Shown one piece after another: positions 1 to 6,422 of a DNA stretch of 64,000 nucleotides. Source of the DNA: Massilia sp. HP4 (lineage in GTDB: Bacteria > Pseudomonadota > Gammaproteobacteria > Burkholderiales > Burkholderiaceae_D); assembly GCF_005222695.1 (NCBI RefSeq), contig NZ_STGG01000016.1, forward strand, positions 1-64,000. The letters are read 5' to 3'. Below the pieces are notes generated by a model. That model was not told where the DNA came from and ran no database searches. It was given only the letters and a program-made list of their open reading frames with translations. Each line of letters opens with the position of its first letter. Position 1 is the first letter of the stretch. The translations under genes were made by a program, and so were the position numbers.

Positions 1-72
1 CAGAGGCTGCATCAAACCCTGGGCTACCAAACGCCAGCCGCCGTCGATGCAGCATTCCGTGTGCTCAAATAG
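1..72 (+). CDS. IS3-family transposase OrfB, C-terminal end (partial)
   Basis: Only the last 23 codons are in the window, ending at TAG 70-72. The peptide contains the HQTLGYQTPAAV motif that closes the integrase catalytic domain of IS3-family (IS407/IS2-like) OrfB transposases, just before their C-terminus. The DDE catalytic residues would lie upstream, outside the window. The assignment rests on this short motif, on its position at the end of a frame, and on an IS-end-like sequence directly downstream. Confidence 0.7.
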   Translation, partial: QRLHQTLGYQTPAAVDAAFRVLK

Positions 73-98
73 ATGTCCGAGAAATCCGGACCACCTCA
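1..98 (+). mobile_element. Right end of an IS3-family insertion sequence (partial)
   Basis: After the transposase stop codon, 74-98 begins TGTCCGAGAAATCCGGACC and ends in CTCA. This looks like the right terminal inverted repeat of an IS3-family element, which typically has TG...CA termini. The left end and any target duplication lie outside the window, so the exact boundary at base 98 is inferred. The flanking sequence starts with a dispersed inverted repeat (96-116) that touches this end. Confidence 0.5.
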
Positions 99-204
99 GG
101 TCTGACATTCGGACACGACCTCAGCTTTAATTGACGTCTGAGAATGGCAATTCAATGCCTGCGGGGCTGATATTGTTGGGGCTGTGTCCGAATGTCAGAC
201 CTGA
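96..204. repeat. 21-bp perfect inverted repeat, REP-like pair
   Basis: Bases 96-116 (TCAGGTCTGACATTCGGACA plus C) are the exact reverse complement of 184-204. The 67-bp spacer contains no gene. The arrangement of two facing palindrome arms resembles REP pairs, and it separates the IS end from a gene remnant. The spacer could form the loop of a stem-loop in RNA read from the IS. Confidence 0.7.
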
Positions 205-241
205 CCCCCGTCGTGACCCCCGTCGTGTGGCCCCCGTCGTG
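205..241. repeat. Three copies of an 11-bp unit (CCCCCGTCGTG)
   Basis: The unit occurs at 205-215, 217-227 and 231-241, separated by 1 and 3 bases. It is a short imperfect tandem array directly upstream of the gene remnant at 241-381. It could result from replication slippage in a GC-rich stretch. Confidence 0.7.
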
Positions 242-381
242 TGGAAGAGCTGCGCAAGCGCCAGCGCGCGGGCGAGGGCATGCGCTTCATCACCATGTGC
301 TCGGAGCATCCGGACGTGGTGGGTCATCCCGGCGTCGACGTCACCGGGCCCGATTACGACTGGAAGAAGCGGCGGCGCTAG
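241..381 (+). pseudogene. 3' remnant of an unidentified gene
   Basis: A 46-codon frame ends at TAG 379-381. It starts at a GTG, or simply runs in from the tandem repeat. It reads as ordinary coding sequence with high-GC third positions. The peptide contains CSEHPDVVGHPGVDVTGPDY and ends in a basic tail (KKRRR). I do not recognise the family with confidence. No proper ribosome-binding site or N-terminus precedes it and an IS end lies 140 bp upstream, so I read it as the 3' end of a gene destroyed by insertion or rearrangement. A small intact protein is less likely. Confidence 0.4.
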
Positions 382-382
382 T

Positions 383-1879
383 TCAGTTCAGCGGCAGGCG
401 GCGCTTGAGGATCTTGCCGCTCGGCGCGGCCGGCAGTGCCTCCATGAACACGATGCGCGCCGGCCGTTTATAGGGCGCCAGGCGGGGACGCAACCATGCC
501 TGCAGCACCGCCTCGTCCACCCCGTGCGCCTCGACGAAGGCGACGACCTCCTCCTCGGCCCCGGGCAGCGGCCGTCCAAGCACGGCCGACTGTACGACCG
601 CCGGATGCGCGTTCAGCGCCGTCTCGACTTCTAGCGGATAGACATTGAAGCCGGAGCGGATGATCAGTTCGCGCGTGCGGCCCAGCAGGAACAATGCGCC
701 GTCGGGATCCTGGCGCGCCAGGTCGCCCGTGGCCAGCCAGCCGCCCGCAGGCAGCGCCGCGGCAGTCGCTGCCGGGTCGCGGAAGTAGCCGCGCATGCGC
801 CCCGGACTGCGAACCCACAGCTCGCCCGGCTCGCCCGGCGCCACCTCGCGGCCATCGCGCCCCACGATGCGCACCGCGACGCCGGGGATCGGCAGGCCGA
901 CCGACGTATCGGCGCGCGGGGCGTCGAGGCGGGTCTGGCTGACCGTCGGCCCGCCTTCGGTCAGGCCGTAGCCGTTGTGCAGCGGCAGGCCGAACATGGC
1001 CTCGACCGCGCGCTTGAGGGCCGGGTCGAGCGGCGAGCCGCCGGCGTAGCAGAAGCGCAGGCGTGACGGGATCGTGCCAGCGCCGTCTTCCTGCAGGGCC
1101 AGCAGGCGGGCATACATCGCCGGCACGCCCTGCACGATGGTCAGCTCGCCCGCCCGGATCGAGGCCAGCAGGGCCCCGGCGTCGAAGCGCGGCGCCAGCC
1201 GCACGCAGGCGCCCGCGTACAGGGTGCCGAGCAGCATCGAGGCCAGGCCATACACATGCGAGACCGGCAGCCCGCCCCAGGCGCGGTCGCTTGGCGCCAG
1301 GCCGCGCAGCCGGCTCGAGGTGGCGGCCACGAACAGCAGGCCGGCGTGGCTCAGCATCACGCCCTTGGGCTGGCCGGTGGTGCCGGTGGTGTAGACCAGG
1401 GCCGCGACCTGGTCGCCGCCCGGGGCCACCGGCTCGGGCGTGCAGGCGGTGTCCAGCGGGCCGGCCAGCACGCCGGGAAATTCGCCAGGGCAGGGCAGGG
1501 CGCCGGCGCGCGCGGCATGCCGCGCGGCGTCCGGCGAATTGCCGGTCAGGTACAGCACGCGGCGCGCGCCGCTGTGTTCACGGATGGTGGCCAGTTCGCC
1601 CTCGGAGAGGCGCGCGTTGACGTTGACGCTCCAGGCGTCGATGGCGGCGGCGGCGAACAGCAGCGCCACCTGGGCCACGCAGTTCTCGGCCACCAGCATC
1701 ACGCGGTCGCCCGGACGCACGCCGAGTCCGCGCAGCAGCGCCGCATGCGCATCGGCGGCCGCCGCCAGTTGCGCATACGAGCATGCGCGGCCATCCTCGA
1801 CCAGGGCCGGCGCGTCCGGCCTGTGGAGCGCGCGGTGGCGCAGGATGTCGCTGATGCGTCGGAAATCGGAGGGCTGCAT
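383..1879 (-). CDS. AMP-forming acyl-CoA synthetase/ligase (long-chain fatty acid-CoA ligase-like)
   Basis: 498 aa, the usual length for class I adenylate-forming ligases. Motifs appear in the expected order: P-loop A3 YTTGTTGQPKGV at 163-174, A5 NGYGLTEGGP near 302-311, the ATGD motif with LLGRTRELI at about 383-406, and the C-terminal PSGKILKR whose catalytic lysine is K489. It should activate a carboxylic acid as acyl-AMP and then acyl-CoA. The exact acid cannot be read from the sequence; medium/long-chain fatty or aryl acids are both possible. It stands alone, read leftward, with a bidirectional promoter region (1880-2030) shared with fdhD. Confidence 0.85.
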   Translation of the reverse strand: MQPSDFRRISDILRHRALHRPDAPALVEDGRACSYAQLAAAADAHAALLRGLGVRPGDRVMLVAENCVAQVALLFAAAAIDAWSVNVNARLSEGELATIREHSGARRVLYLTGNSPDAARHAARAGALPCPGEFPGVLAGPLDTACTPEPVAPGGDQVAALVYTTGTTGQPKGVMLSHAGLLFVAATSSRLRGLAPSDRAWGGLPVSHVYGLASMLLGTLYAGACVRLAPRFDAGALLASIRAGELTIVQGVPAMYARLLALQEDGAGTIPSRLRFCYAGGSPLDPALKRAVEAMFGLPLHNGYGLTEGGPTVSQTRLDAPRADTSVGLPIPGVAVRIVGRDGREVAPGEPGELWVRSPGRMRGYFRDPAATAAALPAGGWLATGDLARQDPDGALFLLGRTRELIIRSGFNVYPLEVETALNAHPAVVQSAVLGRPLPGAEEEVVAFVEAHGVDEAVLQAWLRPRLAPYKRPARIVFMEALPAAPSGKILKRRLPLN

Positions 1880-2030
1880 GGTGCGAAGTTGCTGGACGAA
1901 AGGCGGATGTTATACCGCCCACGGGGCTCCATCGCAAGCGAGCTTGCATAAAAGTAAATGAATTCAGCCGTGCGCCGGCCTGGAGGTTTATACTATTTTT
2001 GTAAAACCGCCAACAAGAGGAGGCAATGTC

Positions 2031-2963
2031 TTGGCCAGGAAGGACGCAAGCGGCAATGCCATGCGCAGCGATGCGCGCCACGGTTCCGGCGCCGGCCGCC
2101 CGCTGCTGTCCGAGGCGCGCGCCGTCCTGACCCACGAGGTGCTGGCCATCGACGAGCGCGGGCGCCGCTCGACCATCGCCATCCCGGCCGAGCGGCCGCT
2201 GACGATCTACGTCGACCGGCGCGAACTGGTGACCCTGATGACCCTGGGCGGCGCGCCCGAGGCGCTGGTGCTGGGCTACCTGCGCAACCAGCGCCTGGTG
2301 CGCTCGCTCGCAGACATCGTGTCGATCCAGGTCGACTGGTCGGTGGACGCGGTGGCGGTGGTCACCCGCCACGGCATCGACGATGTCGAGGCGCGCACCG
2401 CGAAAAAAGTGGTCACCACCGGCTGCGGCCAGGGCTCGGTGTTCGGCGGCCTGATGGACGAGGTGGACCAGATCGCGCTGCCGCCGCATGCGCGGCTGGC
2501 GCAGTCCAGCGTCTACCGCATCGTCGATACCATCCGCACCCAGCAGTCGGTCTACAAGCAGGCCGGCTCGGTGCACGGCTGCGCCCTGTTCTCGGGCGGT
2601 GGCGAGCTGCTGTATTTCGTCGAGGACGTGGGCCGCCACAACGCGGTCGACGCCATCGCCGGCCTGATGTGGCTCGACGGCGTGGAGGGCGCCGACAAGG
2701 TGTTCTACACCACCGGCCGGCTCACCTCCGAGATGGTGATCAAGGGCGCGCAGATGGGCATTCCCTTCTTGCTGTCGCGCTCCGGCACCACGCAGATGGG
2801 CCAGATGGTGGCCGAGCGGGTCGGCATGTCGCTGCTGGCGCGCTGCAGCGGACGCCATTTCCTGCTGCTGGCCGGGCACGAGCGCCTGGTATTCGAGGCG
2901 CAACTGCTCGACACCCCCTACGTGCGGCCGGACCTGCGCGCCGACGCCGACCCACGCAGCTAG
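2031..2963 (+). CDS. fdhD: FdhD, formate dehydrogenase accessory sulfurtransferase
   Basis: 310 aa. FdhD passes sulfur from IscS to the molybdenum/tungsten cofactor of formate dehydrogenase, which is required for activity. Recognisable blocks are the TTGCGQGS loop at about 129-136, the SVYKQAGSVHGCALF segment, and the VFYTTGRLTSEMVIKG and RSGTTQMG stretches. The loop has only one cysteine (C132-G-Q-G135), whereas E. coli has CxxC. A TTG start at 2031 is chosen because AGGAGG (2017-2022) lies 8 bases upstream; an ATG at 2061 is in frame but has no good ribosome site. The next gene starts on the base after the stop, so fdhD heads the tungstate-uptake operon. Confidence 0.9.
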   Translation: MARKDASGNAMRSDARHGSGAGRPLLSEARAVLTHEVLAIDERGRRSTIAIPAERPLTIYVDRRELVTLMTLGGAPEALVLGYLRNQRLVRSLADIVSIQVDWSVDAVAVVTRHGIDDVEARTAKKVVTTGCGQGSVFGGLMDEVDQIALPPHARLAQSSVYRIVDTIRTQQSVYKQAGSVHGCALFSGGGELLYFVEDVGRHNAVDAIAGLMWLDGVEGADKVFYTTGRLTSEMVIKGAQMGIPFLLSRSGTTQMGQMVAERVGMSLLARCSGRHFLLLAGHERLVFEAQLLDTPYVRPDLRADADPRS

Positions 2964-3671
2964 ATGGCGCTGCTGGACGCCACCACGCACGCCTTCGCGC
3001 TGCTGTTCAGCGGCGACCCGGCCCTGTGGCACATCGTCTGGGTCTCGATCAAGACCAGTTTGCTGGGCCTGATGCTGGCCACGCCGCCGGCGGTGCTGCT
3101 CGGCTACCTGATCGCGATGCACCGCTTTCCCGGACGGCGCATCGCGGTCTGGCTGGCCCAGGCCGCGCTGTCGCTGCCCACTGTCCTGATCGGCCTGCTG
3201 CTGTACCTGATGCTGTCGCGGCGCGGACCGCTGGGCGGGCTCGAATGGCTGTTCTCGCAGCCGGGCATCGTGCTCGGACAGCTCATCATCGGCCTGCCGG
3301 TGCTGCTGGCCTTCACGCTGGCGGCAGTACAGGCGCTCGACCCGCGCTACGCCGAGACCGCGCATGCCCACGGCGCTTCGCGCCTGCGCGTGATGTTCAC
3401 CGTGCTGCACGAGGCGCGCTACGGCGTGATGGCGGCCGTGATCAGCGGCTTCGGGCGCGTGATCTCGGAAGTCGGCTGCGCGCTGATGGTGGGCGGGAAT
3501 ATCGAGGGCGAGACGCGCACCATCACCACCGCGATCGCGCTCGAGACCAGCAAGGGCGAGTTCGCCCAGGGCATCGCGCTGGGCATCGTGCTGGTGACGC
3601 TGGCGCTGTTGATGAACGGCGTGCTGGTGCTGCTGCAGGGCGAGGCGCACAACCCGGGAGCGAGACTATGA
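2964..3671 (+). CDS. tupB: Tungstate ABC transporter permease TupB
   Basis: 235 aa with about five hydrophobic membrane segments. It carries the MetI-type cytoplasmic EAA loop (AETAHAHGASRLRVMFTVLHEA region), so it is a binding-protein-dependent permease. It belongs to the TupB/YvgM type by context: an ATPase overlaps it by 4 bp and a TTTS-motif binding protein follows. It starts immediately after the fdhD stop and is probably translationally coupled. Together with TupC and TupA it should import tungstate, possibly with molybdate, for the cofactor that FdhD-matured enzymes need. Confidence 0.88.
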   Translation: MALLDATTHAFALLFSGDPALWHIVWVSIKTSLLGLMLATPPAVLLGYLIAMHRFPGRRIAVWLAQAALSLPTVLIGLLLYLMLSRRGPLGGLEWLFSQPGIVLGQLIIGLPVLLAFTLAAVQALDPRYAETAHAHGASRLRVMFTVLHEARYGVMAAVISGFGRVISEVGCALMVGGNIEGETRTITTAIALETSKGEFAQGIALGIVLVTLALLMNGVLVLLQGEAHNPGARL

Positions 3672-4333
3672 CTGCTGCCGTGCCTCCGTTATTGACCGTG
3701 CATGGCCTGCGCAAGGCCTACGGCGAGCGCCTGCTGTTCGACATCGAACGGCTCGCCATCGACAGGGCCGGCGCCTACGTGCTGACCGGCGCCAACGGCA
3801 GCGGCAAGAGTACCTTGCTGCGCATGCTCGGCGGCCTGGAACGGTGCGACGCCTGCACGGTCGAATTCGAGGGGCGCCGCCTGCCGTTGTATCCATATCC
3901 GGGCGAGCTGCGGCGCGGCATCGTCTACGTGCACCAGCACCCGATCATGTTCTCGACCAGCGTCGGCCACAACATCGCCTACGGCCTGCTGGCGCGCGGC
4001 GTCGACCGGCAACTGGTGCGAGGCCTGGTCGACGAGGCGATGGCCTGGGCCGGCGTGCTGCACCTGCGCGACAACATCCCGGCGCGCCTGTCGGGCGGCG
4101 AGAAGCAGCGGGTGGCGCTGGCGCGCGCCCGCGTGCTGCAGCCGCGCCTGCTGCTGCTGGACGAACCGACGGCCAATCTCGACGGCGCGGCGCGCGAGCA
4201 GGTCATCGCGCTGATCCCGACCCTGGTCGAGCAGGGCGCCAGCGTGGTGATGGCCTGCCACGACCGCGACCTGATCAACCTGCCCGGCGTGCGGCGGCTC
4301 AAGCTGCGCGAGGGGCAGTTGGAAGTGCGATAA
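3668..4333 (+). CDS. tupC: Tungstate ABC transporter ATP-binding protein TupC
   Basis: 221 aa ABC ATPase. Walker A is GANGSGKST, the signature is LSGGEKQRVALARA, Walker B is LLLLDEPTANLD, and an H-loop follows (ACHDRD). The ATG at 3668 overlaps the tupB stop (ATGA). It is short, with no C-terminal Mop/TOBE domain, which distinguishes it from ModC molybdate ATPases and fits the tungstate type. Energises import through TupB. Confidence 0.88.
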   Translation: MTAAVPPLLTVHGLRKAYGERLLFDIERLAIDRAGAYVLTGANGSGKSTLLRMLGGLERCDACTVEFEGRRLPLYPYPGELRRGIVYVHQHPIMFSTSVGHNIAYGLLARGVDRQLVRGLVDEAMAWAGVLHLRDNIPARLSGGEKQRVALARARVLQPRLLLLDEPTANLDGAAREQVIALIPTLVEQGASVVMACHDRDLINLPGVRRLKLREGQLEVR

Positions 4334-4358
4334 ACCCCATTACAACAAGGAGAAAACC

Positions 4359-5162
4359 ATGCAACGCCGTTCGCTGTTAGCCGTCCTGCTGTGCGCCGCC
4401 TTCGCCTCGCCTTCGGTGCTGGCGCAAGAAGTGATCCGCCTGTCGACCACCACCAGCACCGAGAACTCGGGCCTGCTCAAGCACCTGCTGCCGGTGTTCG
4501 AGGCCAAGACCAGGACCCGTGTCCACGTGATCTCGGTCGGCACCGGCAAGGCGCTCGAGCTGGCCAGGAACGGCGATGTCGACGTGACGCTGGTCCATGC
4601 GCGCGAGATGGAAGACAAGTTTGTCGAGGAAGGCTGGGGCGTGGACCGGCGCGACGTGATGTACAACGACTTCATCGTGGTCGGCCCCGAGGCCGATCCG
4701 GCGCGCATCAAGGGCGCGAAGGATGTCGTGGACGCTTTCAAGCGCATCGCGGCGACAGACGTCAGGTTCATCTCGCGCGGCGACAACTCGGGCACCGACA
4801 CGATGGAAAAGGGCTATTGGCAGCGCGCGGCGGTCAAGCCGCAGGGCGCCAATTACGTCTCGGCCGGCCTGGGCATGGGCGAAGTGCTGAACATGGCGGC
4901 CGAGATGCGCGCCTATACGCTGACCGACCGTGCGACCTATGGCGCCTATAAGGCCAGGACCGGGCTGGCAATCGTGGTCGAGGGCGACAAGCGCATGTAT
5001 AACCCCTACGGCATCATCGCGGTCAATCCGGCCAAACACGCCGGCGTGAACTACAAGGGCGCAAAGCAGCTGATCGAGTGGATCACCTCCCCCGAAGGGC
5101 AGGCCCGCATCGCCTCGTTCAAGCCGGCGGGCGAGCAGTTGTTCTTCGCGCCGGAGCGCTGA
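4359..5162 (+). CDS. tupA: Tungstate-binding periplasmic protein TupA
   Basis: 267 aa with a 22-residue signal peptide (MQRRSLLAVLLCAAFASPSVLA, cut before QEV). The oxyanion-binding TTTST motif at residues 30-34, followed by ENSGLL, is the hallmark of TupA. SRGDNSGT further on supplies the second binding loop. A clear ribosome site (AAGGAG) precedes the ATG. The gene order permease-ATPase-binding protein is reversed from some tup operons, but the set is complete. Molybdate cannot be excluded as a ligand, but the TTTS motif favours tungstate. Confidence 0.92.
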   Translation: MQRRSLLAVLLCAAFASPSVLAQEVIRLSTTTSTENSGLLKHLLPVFEAKTRTRVHVISVGTGKALELARNGDVDVTLVHAREMEDKFVEEGWGVDRRDVMYNDFIVVGPEADPARIKGAKDVVDAFKRIAATDVRFISRGDNSGTDTMEKGYWQRAAVKPQGANYVSAGLGMGEVLNMAAEMRAYTLTDRATYGAYKARTGLAIVVEGDKRMYNPYGIIAVNPAKHAGVNYKGAKQLIEWITSPEGQARIASFKPAGEQLFFAPER

Positions 5163-5169
5163 CGCTACT

Positions 5170-6126
5170 TTAGCGCGACGGGTCGTTCATGCCGGTCAGG
5201 CTCAGCACCTGGCCGTCCTCGGTCACGACGCCATCCTTGAGCACGATGGTCGAGGCGCCGCTCACATCCGGCAGTTCGAGTTCGATGGTGTCGCCGCGCT
5301 GCACGAAGCTGCCGCGTGCCGAACAGGTGCCGAACATGGGCGTCGGCCTGACGCCTGAAGCATCGGCCAGCAGGAAGAAGAACAGCGTCTCGCAGCTGTT
5401 GCCGCGACCGCCGCTGCTGGCCATCAGGATGGCTTCCTTGCCGCCCGAGAGCGTAAAGCTGCGCAGCGGGAACTGCCAGCCGGCGTCCTCGCCGCTGAAC
5501 AGCACCCGGCCGCCCAAGGTAAGGGCGCGGGCGCCATTTGCATCGGTACGGCGGTCGAGGAGGCCGGCGACGGTCGACAGCGACGCTGGCAGCTTGTCGG
5601 CATTGCTGTCGACCAGGCCACGCTCGGTTACCGGCCCGCCATCCGTGTCGGCCCGCGTCTGGGTGGCCGCGGGCGGCTCCTCGTACAGCGCTTCCTCGGG
5701 GGCGACAAAGGCGCCTACCACCATGAGCAGGGTGAAGGCGATCATGATGCCGATGCCCCACTGCGACCATCTGCGCTGGACCCGGTTGAAGTGTTCGAGG
5801 CTGTCCCATTGCTTGTTTTTCCAGGCCATCTCGCGGCCCTTGAAACCCAGCCAGATCGCGACGATCCAGCCGAGATAGGGCACGAAGGCCAGCAGGCCGA
5901 TCCAGGTACGGTTGCCGATCGCCCAGATCCCGTTGAGGAAGAAGGCGCCCCAGCTCCAGCCTTTCACGCCGTCGGGCATGCCGTCCGGCGTCCCGGGAAC
6001 AGGGACGGGCGCGTCGCGCTTGTCGAGGTTGACGGCGGCCGGGGCCTCGCTGCCGGCCTTGTGGCCGCAGACCGAGCAGAAGGCGGCGTCCGGCGCCATC
6101 TGCGCGCCGCAATGTGAACAGAACAT
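5170..6126 (-). CDS. Zinc-ribbon membrane protein of unknown function
   Basis: 318 aa. The N-terminus is a double-CxxC zinc ribbon (C3, C6, C17, C20) of the bacterial zinc-ribbon_2 type. A Pro-rich linker follows, then two hydrophobic segments in a WSWGAFFLNGIWAIGNRTW-type membrane region (about 55-100) and a third near 130-147. The C-terminal 170 residues look soluble and unrelated to anything I can name. It converges with tupA, 7 bp between the stops. AGGAAA lies 8 bases before the ATG. A sigma70-like -10 lies about 63 bases upstream and a perfect hairpin sits in the leader. Function unknown. Confidence 0.75.
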   Translation of the reverse strand: MFCSHCGAQMAPDAAFCSVCGHKAGSEAPAAVNLDKRDAPVPVPGTPDGMPDGVKGWSWGAFFLNGIWAIGNRTWIGLLAFVPYLGWIVAIWLGFKGREMAWKNKQWDSLEHFNRVQRRWSQWGIGIMIAFTLLMVVGAFVAPEEALYEEPPAATQTRADTDGGPVTERGLVDSNADKLPASLSTVAGLLDRRTDANGARALTLGGRVLFSGEDAGWQFPLRSFTLSGGKEAILMASSGGRGNSCETLFFFLLADASGVRPTPMFGTCSARGSFVQRGDTIELELPDVSGASTIVLKDGVVTEDGQVLSLTGMNDPSR

Positions 6127-6148
6127 GGGTGCTTTCCTGCTGTTGACG

Positions 6149-6182
6149 AAGAAAAGCGGCGCCGCGAACTTCGCGGCGCCGC
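6149..6182 (-). terminator. Perfect 13-bp stem-loop with T-run (leftward)
   Basis: Bases 6156-6168 (GCGGCGCCGCGAA) and 6170-6182 are perfect reverse complements separated by one base. Read leftward the stem is followed by TTTTCTT, the form of an intrinsic terminator. It lies downstream of the leftward dynamin-like genes and the small reading frame at 6242-6415. It also lies inside the probable leader of the zinc-ribbon gene, so it may instead be a 5' stem-loop of that mRNA. Confidence 0.6.
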
Positions 6183-6188
6183 AGGGCG

Positions 6189-6220
6189 ATTATAACGATC
6201 GTCGCAGGCGCTAATGTCAC
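6189..6220 (-). promoter_or_regulatory. Candidate sigma70 promoter for the zinc-ribbon gene
   Basis: A perfect TATAAT is read leftward at 6194-6189. The best upstream match is GTGACA at 6220-6215, with a loose spacing of 20 bases. The predicted start of transcription (about 6182) coincides with the edge of the perfect hairpin, so the mRNA would begin with that stem-loop. Confidence 0.45.
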
Positions 6221-6241
6221 TTATTCCCACATAGGGTGCGA

Positions 6242-6415
6242 TCAGATCGATCGCGGATCGGTCTCGCGCGCGAACACGCGGTGGCCGGCCAGCGCGGTCT
6301 TGAACGCGATGAGTGCGGCGTCGGCATTGGCAGGGTCGCCCAGGAACAGGCCCGGATCGGCGAACCGTCCGGCAGCTTGTGCGGGACCGAGGCCCTGGAC
6401 AGCAGATCGGATCAT
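6242..6415 (-). CDS. Small hypothetical protein (57 aa) or gene remnant
   Basis: An open frame starts at ATG 6415 and ends at TGA 6242-6244, seven bases after the leoA-like stop. It reads as GC-rich coding sequence (contains ALIAFKTALAGHRVFARETD). There is no clear ribosome site, but it lies where translation could be coupled to the upstream gene. I recognise no family. The peptide has the feel of a C-terminal tail, so it may be what remains of the gene that stood here before the dynamin-like pair arrived. The rest of 6127-6422 holds the hairpin and promoter listed separately. Confidence 0.3.
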   Translation of the reverse strand: MIRSAVQGLGPAQAAGRFADPGLFLGDPANADAALIAFKTALAGHRVFARETDPRSI

Positions 6416-6422
6416 CGACCGT

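Noticed and set aside
1880..2030. Molybdenum-cofactor riboswitch ahead of fdhD
   Set aside because: The leader is too short and shows none of the expected helices; only a ribosome site and AT-rich promoter DNA are visible.
1578..3650. 690-codon leftward open frame opposite fdhD and tupB
   Set aside because: Low-complexity Gln/His/Arg/Ala composition typical of antisense frames in GC-rich genes; fdhD and tupB have clear family motifs on the other strand.
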